From Maratus speciosus (taxonomy: Eukaryota; Arthropoda; Arachnida; Araneae; Salticidae), in assembly GCA_963932465.1 (NCBI GenBank), contig OZ010788.1:670986484-671050483 (forward strand): DNA of 64,000 nt, read 5' to 3'. The position numbers and the translations under genes were made by a program. Positions within the stretch are counted from its first letter, which is position 1; every line of letters starts with the position of its first letter. The notes under the pieces are model-generated. The model searched no databases, was not told the origin of the DNA, and was given only the letters and a program-made list of their open reading frames with translations. Positions 1 to 11,822 of the stretch are shown in pieces.

Positions 1-600
1 GAACACTAGATCTCAACACCACTAGCTCCTATTGAACCCCATATCATAACGCATCCGCCATCATGTTTTACCGTCGTTTTTATATTTACTGATTTTCGCG
101 TTCCTTCCCTTTGCCATACAAAACACCGACCATCAGATCTAAACAAATTAAATTTCGACTTATCTGTAAAAATAAGACTTCCAGAATTCTTGTGGCTTCC
201 CAACATATTGTTTAGCATATTGAAGACTTTTTTTACATTTCTGAGAGACAAATACGGCCTTTTTTGTGCTGTGTAGGCTCTTTGGAATGTAAAAAAATAT
301 TTATAGTCTGTGGATGCACTTTCACTATAGATACCTCCTTCAACTGTCTGGCTATGTTTACTGCAGGAATTTTATACAAATCTCACGATACGTCTTTCTG
401 TTTGAGACCAGGAACTCTTTTTGTGCCTACCAGTTCCACTAAGTCTTTACAAAAATTTGTACTTTTTGTATGTATTTATTATGTAATATACAGTTGAACG
501 TGGCTTTTTCACAGTTTCTGCAATATATCGTATACTTTTCTGCTCTGTTCATAGTTTAACAACTAAGTTTTTCATATTAACAGCAGTTTGCTTTTTATCC
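1..600 (-). pseudogene. Tc1-like transposase relic, frameshifted, cut by the window edge
   Basis: The minus strand encodes consecutive pieces of a Tc1-family transposase in different frames. Near 580-490 there is a helix-turn-helix piece (IAETVKKPRSTVYYII). Near 450-260 there is a second DNA-binding piece (AAKI-like region, then VHPQTINIFLHSKE). The longest open piece, at 251-6, carries FTDKSKFNLF and VKHDGGCVMIWGSIGASGV, which match the first catalytic block of the DDE domain. The family usually has SDE at this block; here it reads TDK, so the Asp remains and the next residue is changed. In-frame stops and at least two frame changes show that it is dead. The downstream catalytic blocks would lie before position 1. 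Family assignment is firm; exact ends are not. Confidence 0.82.
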
Positions 601-1189
601 ATTTTAGGGATTTTTAATCAAACAAAAGGAAATTTCAACGCGTTTCCTTCTCATAGCTTTGACTTGGATTCGTGCCGGAAATCAACACCCCCTTAAAAAT
701 TTGCATAATGGTAATCGAAATTAAAAGTGAAATAAGTGTCCATGAATTTTAGAAGTGAAAAACACACAATTTATTTTTAATTTATTTTAAAATTTAATAT
801 GACATTTTATTAAGATTGAATAAAGCTATTCCAATCTTTGAAGAAAATTATCTGTTTCTTTTCTTTTTTTTTTTAATACTGTTAGATTACGATATCACAA
901 CTGGTTAAAACAACATTAAGTAGCAAAATCGAAGCTTGTTGCTGCCCATTTTTTTTTTTTTTTTTTTGGTTTACTGTATGCCGTACTGCTGTTTGAGTTA
1001 CTTTTTATTGGTAACCTTGAACTAACGCTCTATAACGTTTAAAGTGGAGACTATTAAAATTTATAACTGGAGCATTCTTTTATGAATGCTCTATGTATAT
1101 CGATCGTGCTGTGACATTTGCGTTTTGTTTCGCGTACTTTACAAAAGGCATGTTTTCTGAAAAGTGTGTCGACGAAATGAAGTGTTGAT
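601..1189. other. AT-rich non-coding stretch
   Basis: No gene seen. A C/GCCGGA...CCCCCTTAA string near 676-697 resembles the right end of the TTAA-ended elements found at 5048-5765 and 41980-42697, but no partner end is visible. Two poly-T runs (about 864-875 and 950-967) are the only other structure. Confidence 0.5.
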
Positions 1190-1500
1190 ATAACTTTTAC
1201 AATCTATAGCCTAAAGTACTATTAAGCAGTAAGTGAATAACAGAACCTTTTAACGTCCATTTCGTCCGCTGTCAGAGTACTTTTAAAAATGCTGATACTT
1301 TGCTCCTCCAATCCCTGTTTAAAAGGCTTATTCCGCTATTAGAAGCTATCCATACTTCAGAATATAAAAAAATGCCAAGAACGTCTTGATATAAATTATA
1401 AAGACACGTACTTCCGTAAAAAATTGATATTTAAAAGCCTTTGAAATTTTTGAGGTATATATTTTTATGTCTGGTATTTATTTTGTTGCGTAAATTTTTT
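1190..1500 (+). repeat. Dispersed repeat family A, partial copy
   Basis: The text around 1200-1450 aligns by eye with 4240-4450, 18640-18900 and 30880-31100. Shared blocks are a TTTTAACGTC segment, a GCTATTAGAAGCTATC segment and a following AT-rich tail. No coding frame is conserved. This is an old, non-coding dispersed element of unknown class. Confidence 0.6.
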
Positions 1501-4089
1501 GAAGGATACCTTTGTATTAGCAAATAATTTTGCATTTTTTTTAAAAATCATAAATCGATTTTAATGCTATACTCGAGACGAAAAACATGTAGATGTTTAT
1601 CTTCGTTTTCTCCGTAGGATGAATAAAGAACACAACTACAGTTTCGAGAGCAATAAATTACTTGCTCTCTTCATCGACTCATTAACACTTTGCGGCCCAA
1701 TCCAGAGTCTCATTCCGAATCAATTTTCTTTGCAAAATTTGATTTTGGCACCAGTAATAAAGGAAAATAAAATGTGCCTAATTTAATTACAGAATTTTCG
1801 AAATGGTGTAATTGAAGGGAACTTATTTTTTAAAAAGTGGTGCAAACCGAAAATTTTTTTGTAAAAGTCACCGGACCAGAAAGCGTTAATAACAGAAAAT
1901 AGGTACCTCGAAAGAGGGGAAACAGTTTCAGCTAGGATGAATTTGTTTTTCTTTTGACATAATGTTATTTGTTCTTGTCTCAATATCAAAATATATTAAA
2001 ATTGTGTTATTTTTGTTGTTGTTGTTTTAATTTTAATATACTTTTACAGAATTTAGACCTTAGCAAACAAAATTTTAATTTTTGGTGTCTTCTCTCTAAA
2101 ATTTTTTATTAATCGTTAATTTTTAAAATGATATTTTTTATTAAAATTGACAAGTTTTCTAGAATCGACTGGTTATGTCCACAACACACTATTTAATATA
2201 TAACATATAACCAATAACATATTTGCTACAGGTGACTTTTTTTACTCTGTGTCAAAGGGTTTGTATCAATTCTTCTAAACTATGATCTTTACCAAAAGTT
2301 TCTACAGCTAGTGCAAGAAAATGCATCACAAAGTGTATATATTTTAAATAACAGTACCAGTAGAAAATAAATAAGCTTATTTTAAGAAATATATTGTACT
2401 CTTTATTTTTAATTAATTTCTTTTTATTTCTACTTTTAGTGTTTAATTTATTTCTTTGTTGCAGTTTCACATGCAGTTGCTTTATTTTAGCGAGATAGTT
2501 TGGCTCACAGTTAACTCCGTCCTTATTGTAACGCGTATACAGTATTTTGCGATTTATCACTTGGCCCCTCGTTAACGAGAAAATACCTTAAAATTAATTG
2601 ATTTATAATTATGTTCTAAAAATATTAAAATTCTGTTTTGCCCCCCAAAACAAACCTGTGTGCATATAAATATGTATATTTATTTTTTTATTCTTGTATA
2701 TCAGTAATTGGGTGAAAAATAGGTTACACAATTTCATCTTTACGTACATGAACATTAAATCAAATAAAAAAGTTTTAATAAACACCCCCGACAAACACAT
2801 AATAATTTAAAGTTGTATATGAAATGGATGCCTGAAAATATACGCAATTATTTTGTAATCACTTTTTAAATTTTAAAATAATAATTTCTATCTAGACAAT
2901 TAAAGAAAAGTTTATAGGAATTCGCATAAACATTTCGTTATAGCAATTATTATATATAATTGTAATTTCAGAGAAAATGCCTCATTTTTAACATTCAAGC
3001 AATTTAAAACTTAAACGTAATACAATTTCAATTTTTTTTTCAAAAAAGCTGTTTACTTAAAATTTTGCCTTTTATTTAAAGTCTATTACATGTTTATTTC
3101 TGAGAATTTTACTGTTTTACATAAGACAAAAATTTCTGACTAATAATTCATCGCATTTATTTATACTTTAATATGTTTAAAATATGGTGGTTTTCCTTCT
3201 TTTCAATAAATCCCTTTTTCTATAATGCATTTATTTAAAAATATATATAAATTTATTTAAAAATATCATTAATAGTTAAAAATAGTCTTGAAATTTGTAA
3301 AAACACTTTTTCAGTATGTTAATATTAATCATAATGTTCTTTGAATATTCGAATTAATAATATTTTTCTATTAAAATTATATATGTATGGTTTTCTGTGC
3401 ATAAATTATTTACAGAAAAAAAGAAATAAATTTCATAAAAACAATTCAAAATCTTCTTAAACCTTGAATGATATGATGAAAAGAGTTCCTAGGATAATTT
3501 AATGCTTTAAATCCAAAAATAGCAATGACGTGTAAAAAGTTCATACCGAGAATGTCCAGAACAATTCTGGCAGAAAAGCAAGTCCCAAGAAGCCTCCATT
3601 AACAAAAAAGGCATACCTCAAAAATTTCAATCAGAATAGTAAGAGTCAATGAAATTTAAGATGACAGCATAAATGAGAAAATATGGATAAAATGGTAGGA
3701 AACGTTAAAATAAAGCAGTAGGAATTGAAACAAGTGGTGAAGAATTAAAATAACTAAGAATACCAAAGAATTAGCATCAAAATAATCCTAAAATAAGACA
3801 TTAATGGTAGAAAGTGAAAAAAGCAGTCAAAAGAACAAAGCTGTGCGTCGGAAGCGACCTACTACTTTCTCGACCAATCAGGTACGAGAAAAGCAGCCAA
3901 TCAATTTTCAGCGATAGAAATATAAGGAATTCAAAGAGAATAAAGCAAAATGAGAGAATTTTTATATAAAATAGTTTACATATAAATTTTTTGAAATGCA
4001 TTTAAAGATTATTAAGTTCTGCTTTAATAAAAAATATGTTGAATGCTTACCACTAAAATAATTTTAAAAGAAAAAAATTCGGACCGTCA
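1501..4089. other. AT-rich non-coding region without recognised gene
   Basis: The open frames here (for example minus 2560-2252, 102 codons) are Lys/Asn/Ile/Phe-rich, as expected of AT-rich non-coding DNA, and match no family I know. From about 3440 to 3960 the composition becomes purine-rich on the plus strand. I see no repeat partner for that segment within the window. Confidence 0.5.
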
Positions 4090-4730
4090 TACTATTTAAA
4101 ATCATCTCAGACATCTCAATAGAAATTCCAATTAAAAAACTGTTTTATATTAATTTTTATATTTTACTTCGTGTACTTTAGTAGAGACAAAATTTTCTGA
4201 AACATATAACACCGATTTTACGTACGATGACGAAATAACTTTAAAAACCTACAATCGAAGTACTTTCAAACAATCAGCTACTGACAAAAGCTTTTAACGT
4301 CAATAACGTTTTGTATCAGAATACTTGTAAAACAGCTGCAAATTTAATCTTGCAGTTCTAGTTTAAAAGGAATTGCCTTTCTACCGTATTAGAAGTTATC
4401 AACACTTCAAAATCAATAAAAACGCGAAAAATATTTTGACATAGAATATTTATATCATAATATTAAAATATTTATTTGCTTAAAAGACGTTAAAACACAT
4501 TAAAAGTAAAATTAAAAATTGTTTTTATAATGTCTTTTAAGCAAATAAATATTTTAATATTATGATAGGATTAGAAATGGACGCAATTTTGACTTACTAC
4601 TCGCACTTATTTACATTTGTATAGAATATTTAGTCTTAACATGTTTTAAAAGAGCAGATAAAGTTGGTGTTTGAGAGCTTTTAAATTTTTCAACTTATTT
4701 TTATTTCTGGTATCTATTCTATCGTGTTAT
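4090..4730 (+). repeat. Dispersed repeat family A, longer copy
   Basis: Aligns by eye with family A at 18470-18890 and 30690-31150 (shared AACGTCAATAACG-type and GTATTAGAAGTTATCAACAC blocks). A perfect inverted repeat (4453-4567) sits inside it, and a run of 14 G (4732-4745) lies just after it. Non-coding. Confidence 0.6.
4453..4567. repeat. Perfect 36-bp inverted repeat (hairpin)
   Basis: The arm at 4453-4488 is the exact reverse complement of 4532-4567, with a 43-nt loop. The match stops sharply on both sides. It is one of three perfect long hairpins in this window (see 23267-23431 and 37913-38029). It lies inside a family A repeat copy. Confidence 0.95.
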
Positions 4731-5047
4731 TGGGGGGGGGGGGGGATTGATGGATATATTTGTATTAGGTAGATAATTTGGTAAACAATTTGCAGTATGT
4801 TACTTGCTTTTGCGTTAAATATATTTATTGTTTTATACTTAACCATTTTTATTTAACCATATCTTCCTTTTGTTATGATATTCAGATTAATGTTATATTA
4901 AAAAGAGCAAAACATTTAAAATATAAACCTTTTAAAAGTTAATTTAATATTTTCTTTAATAGTTACGAATTTTTGCTGTCGTTTTTGGGTTTTTTTACGT
5001 TAAGCTTTGGATATCAGTAAGCTAATTAACTGAATTATTTATTTCAG

Positions 5048-5765
5048 TTAATGGGGTCCGGGCACATTTTAAAATAATTTTTATTTATTGAGTTAAAATT
5101 TTGAAATTTTTTGTGCTGGTCAACCATATTATTTGTAAACAAAATCGCATGATAAAACTTCTCATATATATTAAAAAAATTAAAATTAAAATTTTGTTAA
5201 AAAAGTGGGGTAATTTAAAATCGTTATACCTCGAAATATTATTTGTAGAATTTCAATTTTTTATCATTTAAATAAACAAAAATATATCAGTTTTAATTTA
5301 GATTCAGCATTTTAAAAAATATTAATTAAAAAAATTTAAAAATATTTAAAGTAAAAATTAAGAAAAAAATTATGTAACTTAAAAAAAAAAAAAAAATCAA
5401 AAGTAAATATTTTTTTCAAATTTGCTAAATCAAAATTAAAGTAAACTAATTGAAAAAGACATGTTCCAATTCTGAACACTATATCTTTAACGGTTCTTCA
5501 GTTATATCATTTTAATAGGAGAAATGGTGAAAAAACCCATCATGAAGAAAAACGCATTTTCACAAGAAGTCGTTTGCATGACAACCATTGCTTGAAAGCT
5601 AGGTTTTGAAAATACACCAAAATGAAAAAAAATAATAACTTCTGTTCTAATAAGGATGGAAACATGATTCATGATTCATTTTAAGCAGATAAAAGCGGAG
5701 AATTTTTTACTGTAATAAAATATTTTTCGAAAATCTGAAGATTTTCGTGTACCGGACCCCCTTAA
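5048..5765. mobile_element. Non-autonomous element with TTAA termini (718 bp)
   Basis: The left end reads TTAATGGGGTCCGG and the right end CCGGACCCCCTTAA, so the ends are inverted with one mismatch in the first 14 bases. The interior is very AT-rich and has no transposase frame. Another element with matching ends and exactly the same length lies at 41980-42697. TTAA is the target site of piggyBac-type elements, but the GGGG start is not the usual CCC, so the superfamily is left open. Confidence 0.72.
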
Positions 5766-6258
5766 GGTGGCTAATTGTAATGTAGAATTAATGTAAGAAA
5801 CATCAGTTAACCAGAAACATTAACAGCTTTGTATAATGCATTGGTATTATAGGTGCAGATTCCCAAAATTTTTAAGGAGCCCGTGGATCCTAAACCCAAA
5901 TAATCCATTGGCCACATTGTGAAAGAAACGCAGAAAAGCAATAGCGTTTATATTGGGAAACAATTCAGGAATTCAAAGTGAGAAATCATATGCACATGTA
6001 CAAAAGAAACACAGACTAATTACATCAAATGTGTATATTTCATTTAATCACACAATTCTTCAAATTTGGATATAAATTAAATGTAATATAAATCTTAAGT
6101 TATGTATAGCCAAAAGATAAAGTTGGGCATGATAGAGGTTAAAAAAATATTTCTAAAAAAATAAGCTAAGCAATCATGGTAGTGAGGAGTGTTGGGAAAA
6201 CAATATTTCTTAGTTTCGTTTTATCATAAAAGAGTGCATAAGAAAAAAATAAATAAAC
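5766..6258. other. AT-rich non-coding stretch
   Basis: Nothing recognisable apart from AT-rich sequence; no repeat partner found by eye. Confidence 0.4.
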
Positions 6259-8526
6259 GGTCAAGTGCGAGCATTACTCTCGTACAGAGGGTTCCGTAGA
6301 ATAAATATATGAATTTGTAATTGTATTATTAAAAAAAAAATGTTGCTAAAAAATACAAAGACTTTGTAAAAAACTATACAACGTAGAGTTTGGTATAAAT
6401 GTATATATTAGAAAAGTGTAATCGGGTATACCACGAAAGTTCAAAGAGATGTGGAACCTAAATAATATCAAATATAGCTATTCGTATAACTCTTTTTTTA
6501 ATATTATCCTAATCTGTTCATGATGAACTTAATTCGGTACTGACAATAAAAGCAGTGCATAGTTAAAGTTCATTTGGCATTTCATGAAACTAAATTCAGC
6601 GTAGTAATAACCTTTATTTCTACAGTGTAGCTAAAACAAAACCTTTGTTCAAAGTTTAAATTTGGCATTGTGCTAAGCGTGCTTCGAATTTAGGTATCAA
6701 AGTTGCAATGCCGCCTTGGTCAGTGCCGCGTTTTTCCAGATAGGTGTTTAATTAACTTTTAAAGTCACTCGAGGCGTATTTAGAGATAAAATCAATGCAA
6801 ACTATCACGAATCCCATAGTAATTATGCGACTCATTTTAATTAAATCCTTCGAGGGCGATGCCCTTAAAAAACGGACACCTAATTTTAATTCCAAAACAG
6901 ACAAACGGCATCAAGAATATTTAATTAAAATTTTCCTTTTATCATGTACGTGAAAATAAGCAAGTTCGCATTTTCTAATAAATTCGTGTATAAATTCTGG
7001 TGTCAGTTCATTATTTCATAAGTTTATGAATAGAATTACTCCATACTGGAAAGGATTAAGTGGTCGCAAGACTCTTGAAGCTTCAAAATTTAAGAAATTT
7101 TAATTGTTTTAGATGTTAAACTCCTATCATTTATGAATATTTTGATATAATTGTTTCCTTGAAATTCCCATTAGAACAGAAGTTTTGGGTTATACCCGCT
7201 CAATAGCTGAAGCGGCGTTTCCGAAACTTTAAAGTCATTATTTTCTAAATGGCGTTTTTTGGGCATAAGGCGCAAGATACCTCAAAAACTTCTGAATATT
7301 TTTTCATGAAATTTTCAAAACATATATTTCGTGTTAGTCTGTATAAACTGAACCTAAATTTTCCTTTTTATTGTTCAAAAAAATATTTTTTTAGGTGATT
7401 TTACTGTTGAAATTTTGAAAATTTTGTATTAGCTAAATGCAACATTGCATTAAAAATATAAAAATGCTTTAACTACTAATTTATTTAAGTTCAGGGAAAT
7501 TATTAAAATCTGAAGTATAAGTAAGCACTAAAAACTTCATTCTAGTTGCAATATTTATTTTGTAATCCTGCGCGTAAACTGTTACGCCATTTTTTTGTTC
7601 GAGAAATGTCTAACAGTTTCGAGCCCCCTATAAATACTAATTCTGTATCTTGCAATTTTTTAAATACATGAAACGAAAGAACGAACTTATATCTTTCATC
7701 CCAATTAAAATTGTGTTTTAAAATCATATACATTTCAAGACATTAAATGTTGAAAATGATCTTTGTTTCATTTTTTCCATTTTTTAGAGTCCCGAGACCC
7801 CTTAAATTAGTATGTTTTTAACAATTTGACGTTTATTGCTTTTATACTGTTACTGGACATTACATTACACATCTATATCATTAAAAGTCGTTAACTAGGC
7901 ACAGAGTACGGCGTCCCTGTCCTTGTGTATGTCCAAACTGACCGTACATTTAAGGGTTAATATCTCGGCTAATTACCGATCATTTTTTTTCGAAAATCAT
8001 TATCAACAATACTTTTATTGTTCTGCAACGATAGGTATATTCAGCGATGCTCAACAATTTTTCTGAATACACGTAAATCGAAATTTTTGTAAAACAGAAA
8101 AATGCCAATTACTCAAAAACTATGTGACCTAGGGTAATCGCTATAATTTTCCGGCAAGGTTTATATTAACGTCTACTACCTCTATTTTTTTCATAATTTT
8201 AGTTTCAGTAGATTCGGAATTAGATGGGGGAGAACATATTTTTGGGCTACATTTTCAACAATATCTTTGAAAATATAATACCTAAAATTAAAAGGAATGT
8301 ATTTTTGAGTTGAGCGTTACAAAATCTTTCACAGAATACCCCACATGATATACAAATAAAAGATTTTTTTTTCAAGTATGTGGGTCAATGGTCTTTATTA
8401 CTTCCCCGAATTTGAACTTTCCACGTTCCATAGTTTACGAGTAAAATGGCTATGACAGACAGACGGACAGACACAGGAGTGATCTTATAATGGTTCCGTT
8501 TTTACTTTTTAAGTACGGAACCATAA
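6259..8526 (+). mobile_element. Large non-autonomous repeat with GGTTCCGTA ends, split by a nested element
   Basis: The left end contains AAGTGCGAG, CTCGTACAGAGG and GGTTCCGTAGAA. The right end contains a run of GACAGACGGACAGAC, then GTTCCGTTTTTAC and AAGTACGGAACCAT. I recognise this type of end pair from arthropod genomic repeats. The GGTTCCGTA motifs are inverted relative to each other. No coding frame is visible between them. A 750-bp TTAA-ended element (7056-7805) is nested inside. Class uncertain. Confidence 0.55.
7056..7805 (+). mobile_element. TTAA-ended element, family B, copy 1 (750 bp)
   Basis: The left end TTAAGTGGTCGCAAGACTC and the right end (reverse complement TTAAGGGGTCTCGGGACTC) match at 15 of 19 positions. 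The interior aligns along its whole length with 61917-62666, also 750 bp, and in reverse with about 32296-32850. A shared landmark is CCCGCTCAATAGCTGAAGCG. There is no open frame, so this is a non-autonomous family. Confidence 0.75.
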
Positions 8527-8754
8527 AAAAAGAACGAATGAAATTATTTTGCACAATAAAAATGAAAATGCCATTTAAACATTTGGTTTTCAAGAATATA
8601 CAAGAAAAATTATCATAAAAAAATATCCTATCACAGATTATTATAGGAGTGATTCTGTTCCGAATTTTCCGAAAGTTTAAGGCATTCGGTTCCGGAAATT
8701 TGGACATGAAAAATATCGATAATTTCGACTAATGATCGCAATTAATTATGTCGA

Positions 8755-9280
8755 TCGTCAGCAGAAAAAAAGCAAATTTCGCCAAAAAAACTCCTGCAAA
8801 TTTCGTCAAAAAATTGTGAATTTGCCAATCTCAGAAATATCGCACATTTTCTCAAAGGATCAGAGAAAAACGCGATTTTCGTCAAAGAAACGCGAAAAAA
8901 CGTGTTTTTCGTCAGTGAATTCAAGTAATAATGCGAATTTCATTGCTCTTTGCAGAAAAATCGTGAACTTCGTCAAAGGATTGCTGGAAAACGCGAATTT
9001 TGTCAAAGAATCCCGAAAAAAAAAACACTCAATTTTGTCAAAGGAAACGCGAATTTGTTCAAAAGATTGCTGAAAAAACGCGAGTTTCGTCCACAGTATG
9101 CAGAAAAAGCGCCAAATTTATCAAAGGATTTAAAAAAACTTCGCATATTTCGTCAAATGATTGCAAAAAAACCCATTTTTATCACAGCATCGCGGAAAAA
9201 AGAGATTTAGATAAAAGGATCGCGAAAAAAACGCGAAATTCGCCGAAGGATGGTAATTTAGAAGCTGAAAATTTGTCGCC
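8755..9280 (+). repeat. Degenerate ~30-bp minisatellite
   Basis: The segment is a run of decayed copies of a unit close to AAACGCGAATTTCGTCAAAG followed by GATTGC/G. AACGCGA and TTCGTCAAAG recur about every 28-32 bases with many substitutions and small indels. Because the period is near a multiple of three, several frames stay open and yield Lys/Phe-rich, repetitive, meaningless proteins; I do not call a gene. A GGCGACTGGCGACCGCGA block follows at about 9306-9323. Confidence 0.8.
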
Positions 9281-9329
9281 AATGCAAAAAATTTAATCGC
9301 CATGTGGCGACTGGCGACCGCGAATCTGC

Positions 9330-10690
9330 ACCGTTTTTGTTATTTCTTTAAAATATTTTAATGAACGGGTTTTAATATGAAATAGCAAAACATCTACGGA
9401 ATGTATAATACAGAACAACTATAAATGAAGTTTGTTGTGTGAAATAAATATACGTTAAATAGTGATTTTTGTTTTCTCTCGTTAATATGTTAGGAAGTTC
9501 GTGACGTAAGAACAAACATTTAATTTGGCAGCAATAAACATATGAAATAAAATAGAAAGAAATCTAGATTTATTTTACTATTTCAATGAATGCCGCAAAT
9601 TTATATAGTAGTACATCGATTTGTGCAGTTTGATGCTATATTGTAACACGTCAGATAAAACTCAATGTTTAAAGTTTACACTAGTGAATAGAAATAGACT
9701 TAAAATTTCTATTTAAAAAGTCTTTTATTGATAACTTTTCTGTTATGTTATGATGCGTTAGTTTTGAATTGTTGGGGATAAACTCTATAGCAGCCTTTAA
9801 ATTACTGTGATGACTCTTCTGAAGATCTCAATTATTTTATATCAGGTCATAAAGTATGAAACTTGTGACTACAAAAGGGCCAGATTAACAACGGGGCAAA
9901 CGTCCACCAGTAGAATAGAAATTTTTGCGTTATTCATGACAATGATTTTTAATGAATATAGCGTTTATATAAGATGAAAATTTCTATTACAATTTAGTAA
10001 TGGACGATTTCTCTGTTGGTAACCTGGACATTTTGTAATTACAAGTTAATACGGACATTGAAATTATGTTTTCTAAACTTAAGCTGTCATGATTAGAGAG
10101 ATAGAATTGAGATGTTTCTATGAAATATTACTTGTTACAACAATCGTTGCTAAAATATAAATATTTTGAAAAGTTTTTCAATTAATTTACAACTAATTAA
10201 ACAACCTCAGGAACAAAATCTATAAAGGAACATTTAAAACTCCAAAATGGAAAAATGTAAGCACACTATTAGTTCTTTTTTGCATTTTCAAGTTTCGTAA
10301 TAAAAATTTGTGTACATTGCCCAACATATATAGAAGCTATTAATTTCTCCTATCACTATTTACTGTCAACTTATACAAAACAGAATGGAGAGAAAATGCA
10401 ACTTTGTTTTCACAAGGTGGATTAGTTTCTATTGTTAGTGAGTTAAATGAGAAAATTTTTTTGTGTGCTTTATCAGAGTAAAATAATAAATGATACTTCG
10501 TTTGAATAGAGAGATTTAAGTTGGGTTTTTTTTTTTTGTTATTTTAATAAAAATATCTTAATGAATGCTTTTTAATGATTCTGTAGAATAAACAAAACAT
10601 CTACGTAGAGAAATATATTTAATAATTATAAACTAAAATATAAATATAAAATTAATCGACGATTTTGTTTTCTCTTATTAAAATAATATA
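9330..10690 (+). repeat. Dispersed repeat family G with two direct segments
   Basis: About 150 bases at 9340-9490 resemble 10535-10680 in the same orientation (shared AAAACATCTACG and TTTGTTTTCTCT blocks). The stretch 10380-10540 resembles 62970-63110 (shared CACAAGGTGGATTAGTTT and TTCGTTTGAATA blocks). No coding frame is seen. The two direct segments 1.2 kb apart could be long terminal repeats, but no primer-binding site or protein domain supports that. Confidence 0.5.
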
Positions 10691-11311
10691 ACGTCTAATA
10701 ATAATAACAATAATAATAATAAGAAGAAGAATCCATGCTTTTACCTTATGTACAATTAAATCGATTTCTCCAGCATCTTCATCAAAATTTTAATTTTTCG
10801 TGTCTACTAACTCGCGCGATTTTTGAAATCGGATTATCATTGCAAAGCTATAATCTAATTACAAGATTCCCCAAAAGTGGAGTATAAACCGGCTCATGAG
10901 CACGTTTCCAGGTTCTAAAAAAGCCGCCCGGTCAAAAACAAAAACCAGATAAATTTATTTTTTGGCTTAAATTGCATTAAAAAGGCCGTTTTTAATAATA
11001 ATAAAAAAGGTAGTCAGTTTTAAATAAAAAAAAAAGAAGTAAGGGAAAAAAAGTCTTTTGTCACATCTGAAATGAATCTTGTATGTATTTTCAAACTTTC
11101 CGCTTTATACAGGTAAGCCACTAACGTAGATTTAAGGAGGTTGTGGTGTAAAACCATAAAAAAACAATCAAAGTTAAAAATCAGATTAAACTATTCTACG
11201 TTTATTTCTGATTATAATGCAGCGCTGCCGCATTCAGCGCTTATTTAAATATAACCTAACAAAATTTCTCCCAGTATATTTAAATTACTTTTTCTTAAAG
11301 TTGTGTTTTTA

Positions 11312-11386
11312 TGTTCGTTCGTCATTACATAAATACGTAACACCTATTGTCGTCGTTCGGTCCGTCTGTTTGTCCGCATATAACAG

Positions 11387-11418
<32 letters not shown>
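11312..11418 (+). repeat. Truncated family D repeat end plus 29-base poly-A
   Basis: Positions 11312-11389 match the start of family D (GTTCGTTCGTCATTACATAA, then a CGTCGTTCGGTCCGTCTG block). The copy stops in a run of 29 A at 11390-11418. A second run of 28 A lies at 11470-11497. The rest of the family D interior is absent here. Confidence 0.7.
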
Positions 11419-11420
<2 letters not shown>

Positions 11421-11518
11421 AGAAAACAGGAATTTTGCTTTTTCAGAATTTAGTGTCGTCCCCGGTGACAAAAAAAAAAAAAAAAAAAAAAAAAAAATTA
11501 TGTATATAAATATAGATA

Positions 11519-11822
11519 CAGTAGAGTCCTGATTATCCGAATTAATCGAACTTATACCTTTCGAATGGATCATTTTCTTCTGATGGACTGTACTTCTATT
11601 TCTGACTTGATTTTCTGTTCAGAATGGGAACAAAAAAATGGCCATATTTTTTTTTCTTTTTTGAGAAAATCAGAGTTTTAATTTTTACGGCTGCTCTTTC
11701 ATCTTCACCTAACACTTCACTTATAATAACTGTTTTATAATAATAGAAGCCATCAGTCCATCATAAGAAGACCACAAGTCCACTCGGTGAAAGCGGGAAA
11801 TCCGATAATCGGGACTCTACTG
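11519..11822. mobile_element. pogo/Tigger-type MITE (304 bp)
   Basis: The terminal inverted repeats start CAGTAGAGTCCTGATTATC on the left and CAGTAGAGTCCCGATTATC (reverse complement) on the right. They are flanked by TA at 11517-11518 and 11823-11824. CAGTAGA...GATTATCCG ends are typical of pogo/Tigger-like elements of the Tc1/mariner superfamily. No transposase is present, so it would depend on a partner element. Confidence 0.82.

Noticed and set aside
2252..2560. 102-codon minus frame as a gene
   Set aside because: Composition is that of AT-rich non-coding DNA, no domain or splice support, and no family resemblance.
3801..4001. Hydrophobic 66-codon minus frame
   Set aside because: Phe/Leu/Ile richness follows from T-rich sequence; no start context, splice sites or family match.
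8732..9296. Overlapping Lys-rich frames of 81-113 codons
   Set aside because: They read through a degenerate 30-bp minisatellite; the sequence explains the open frames.
9330..10690. LTR retrotransposon with direct terminal repeats
   Set aside because: The two similar segments are diverged and unbounded, and there is no primer-binding site, gag or pol remnant between them.
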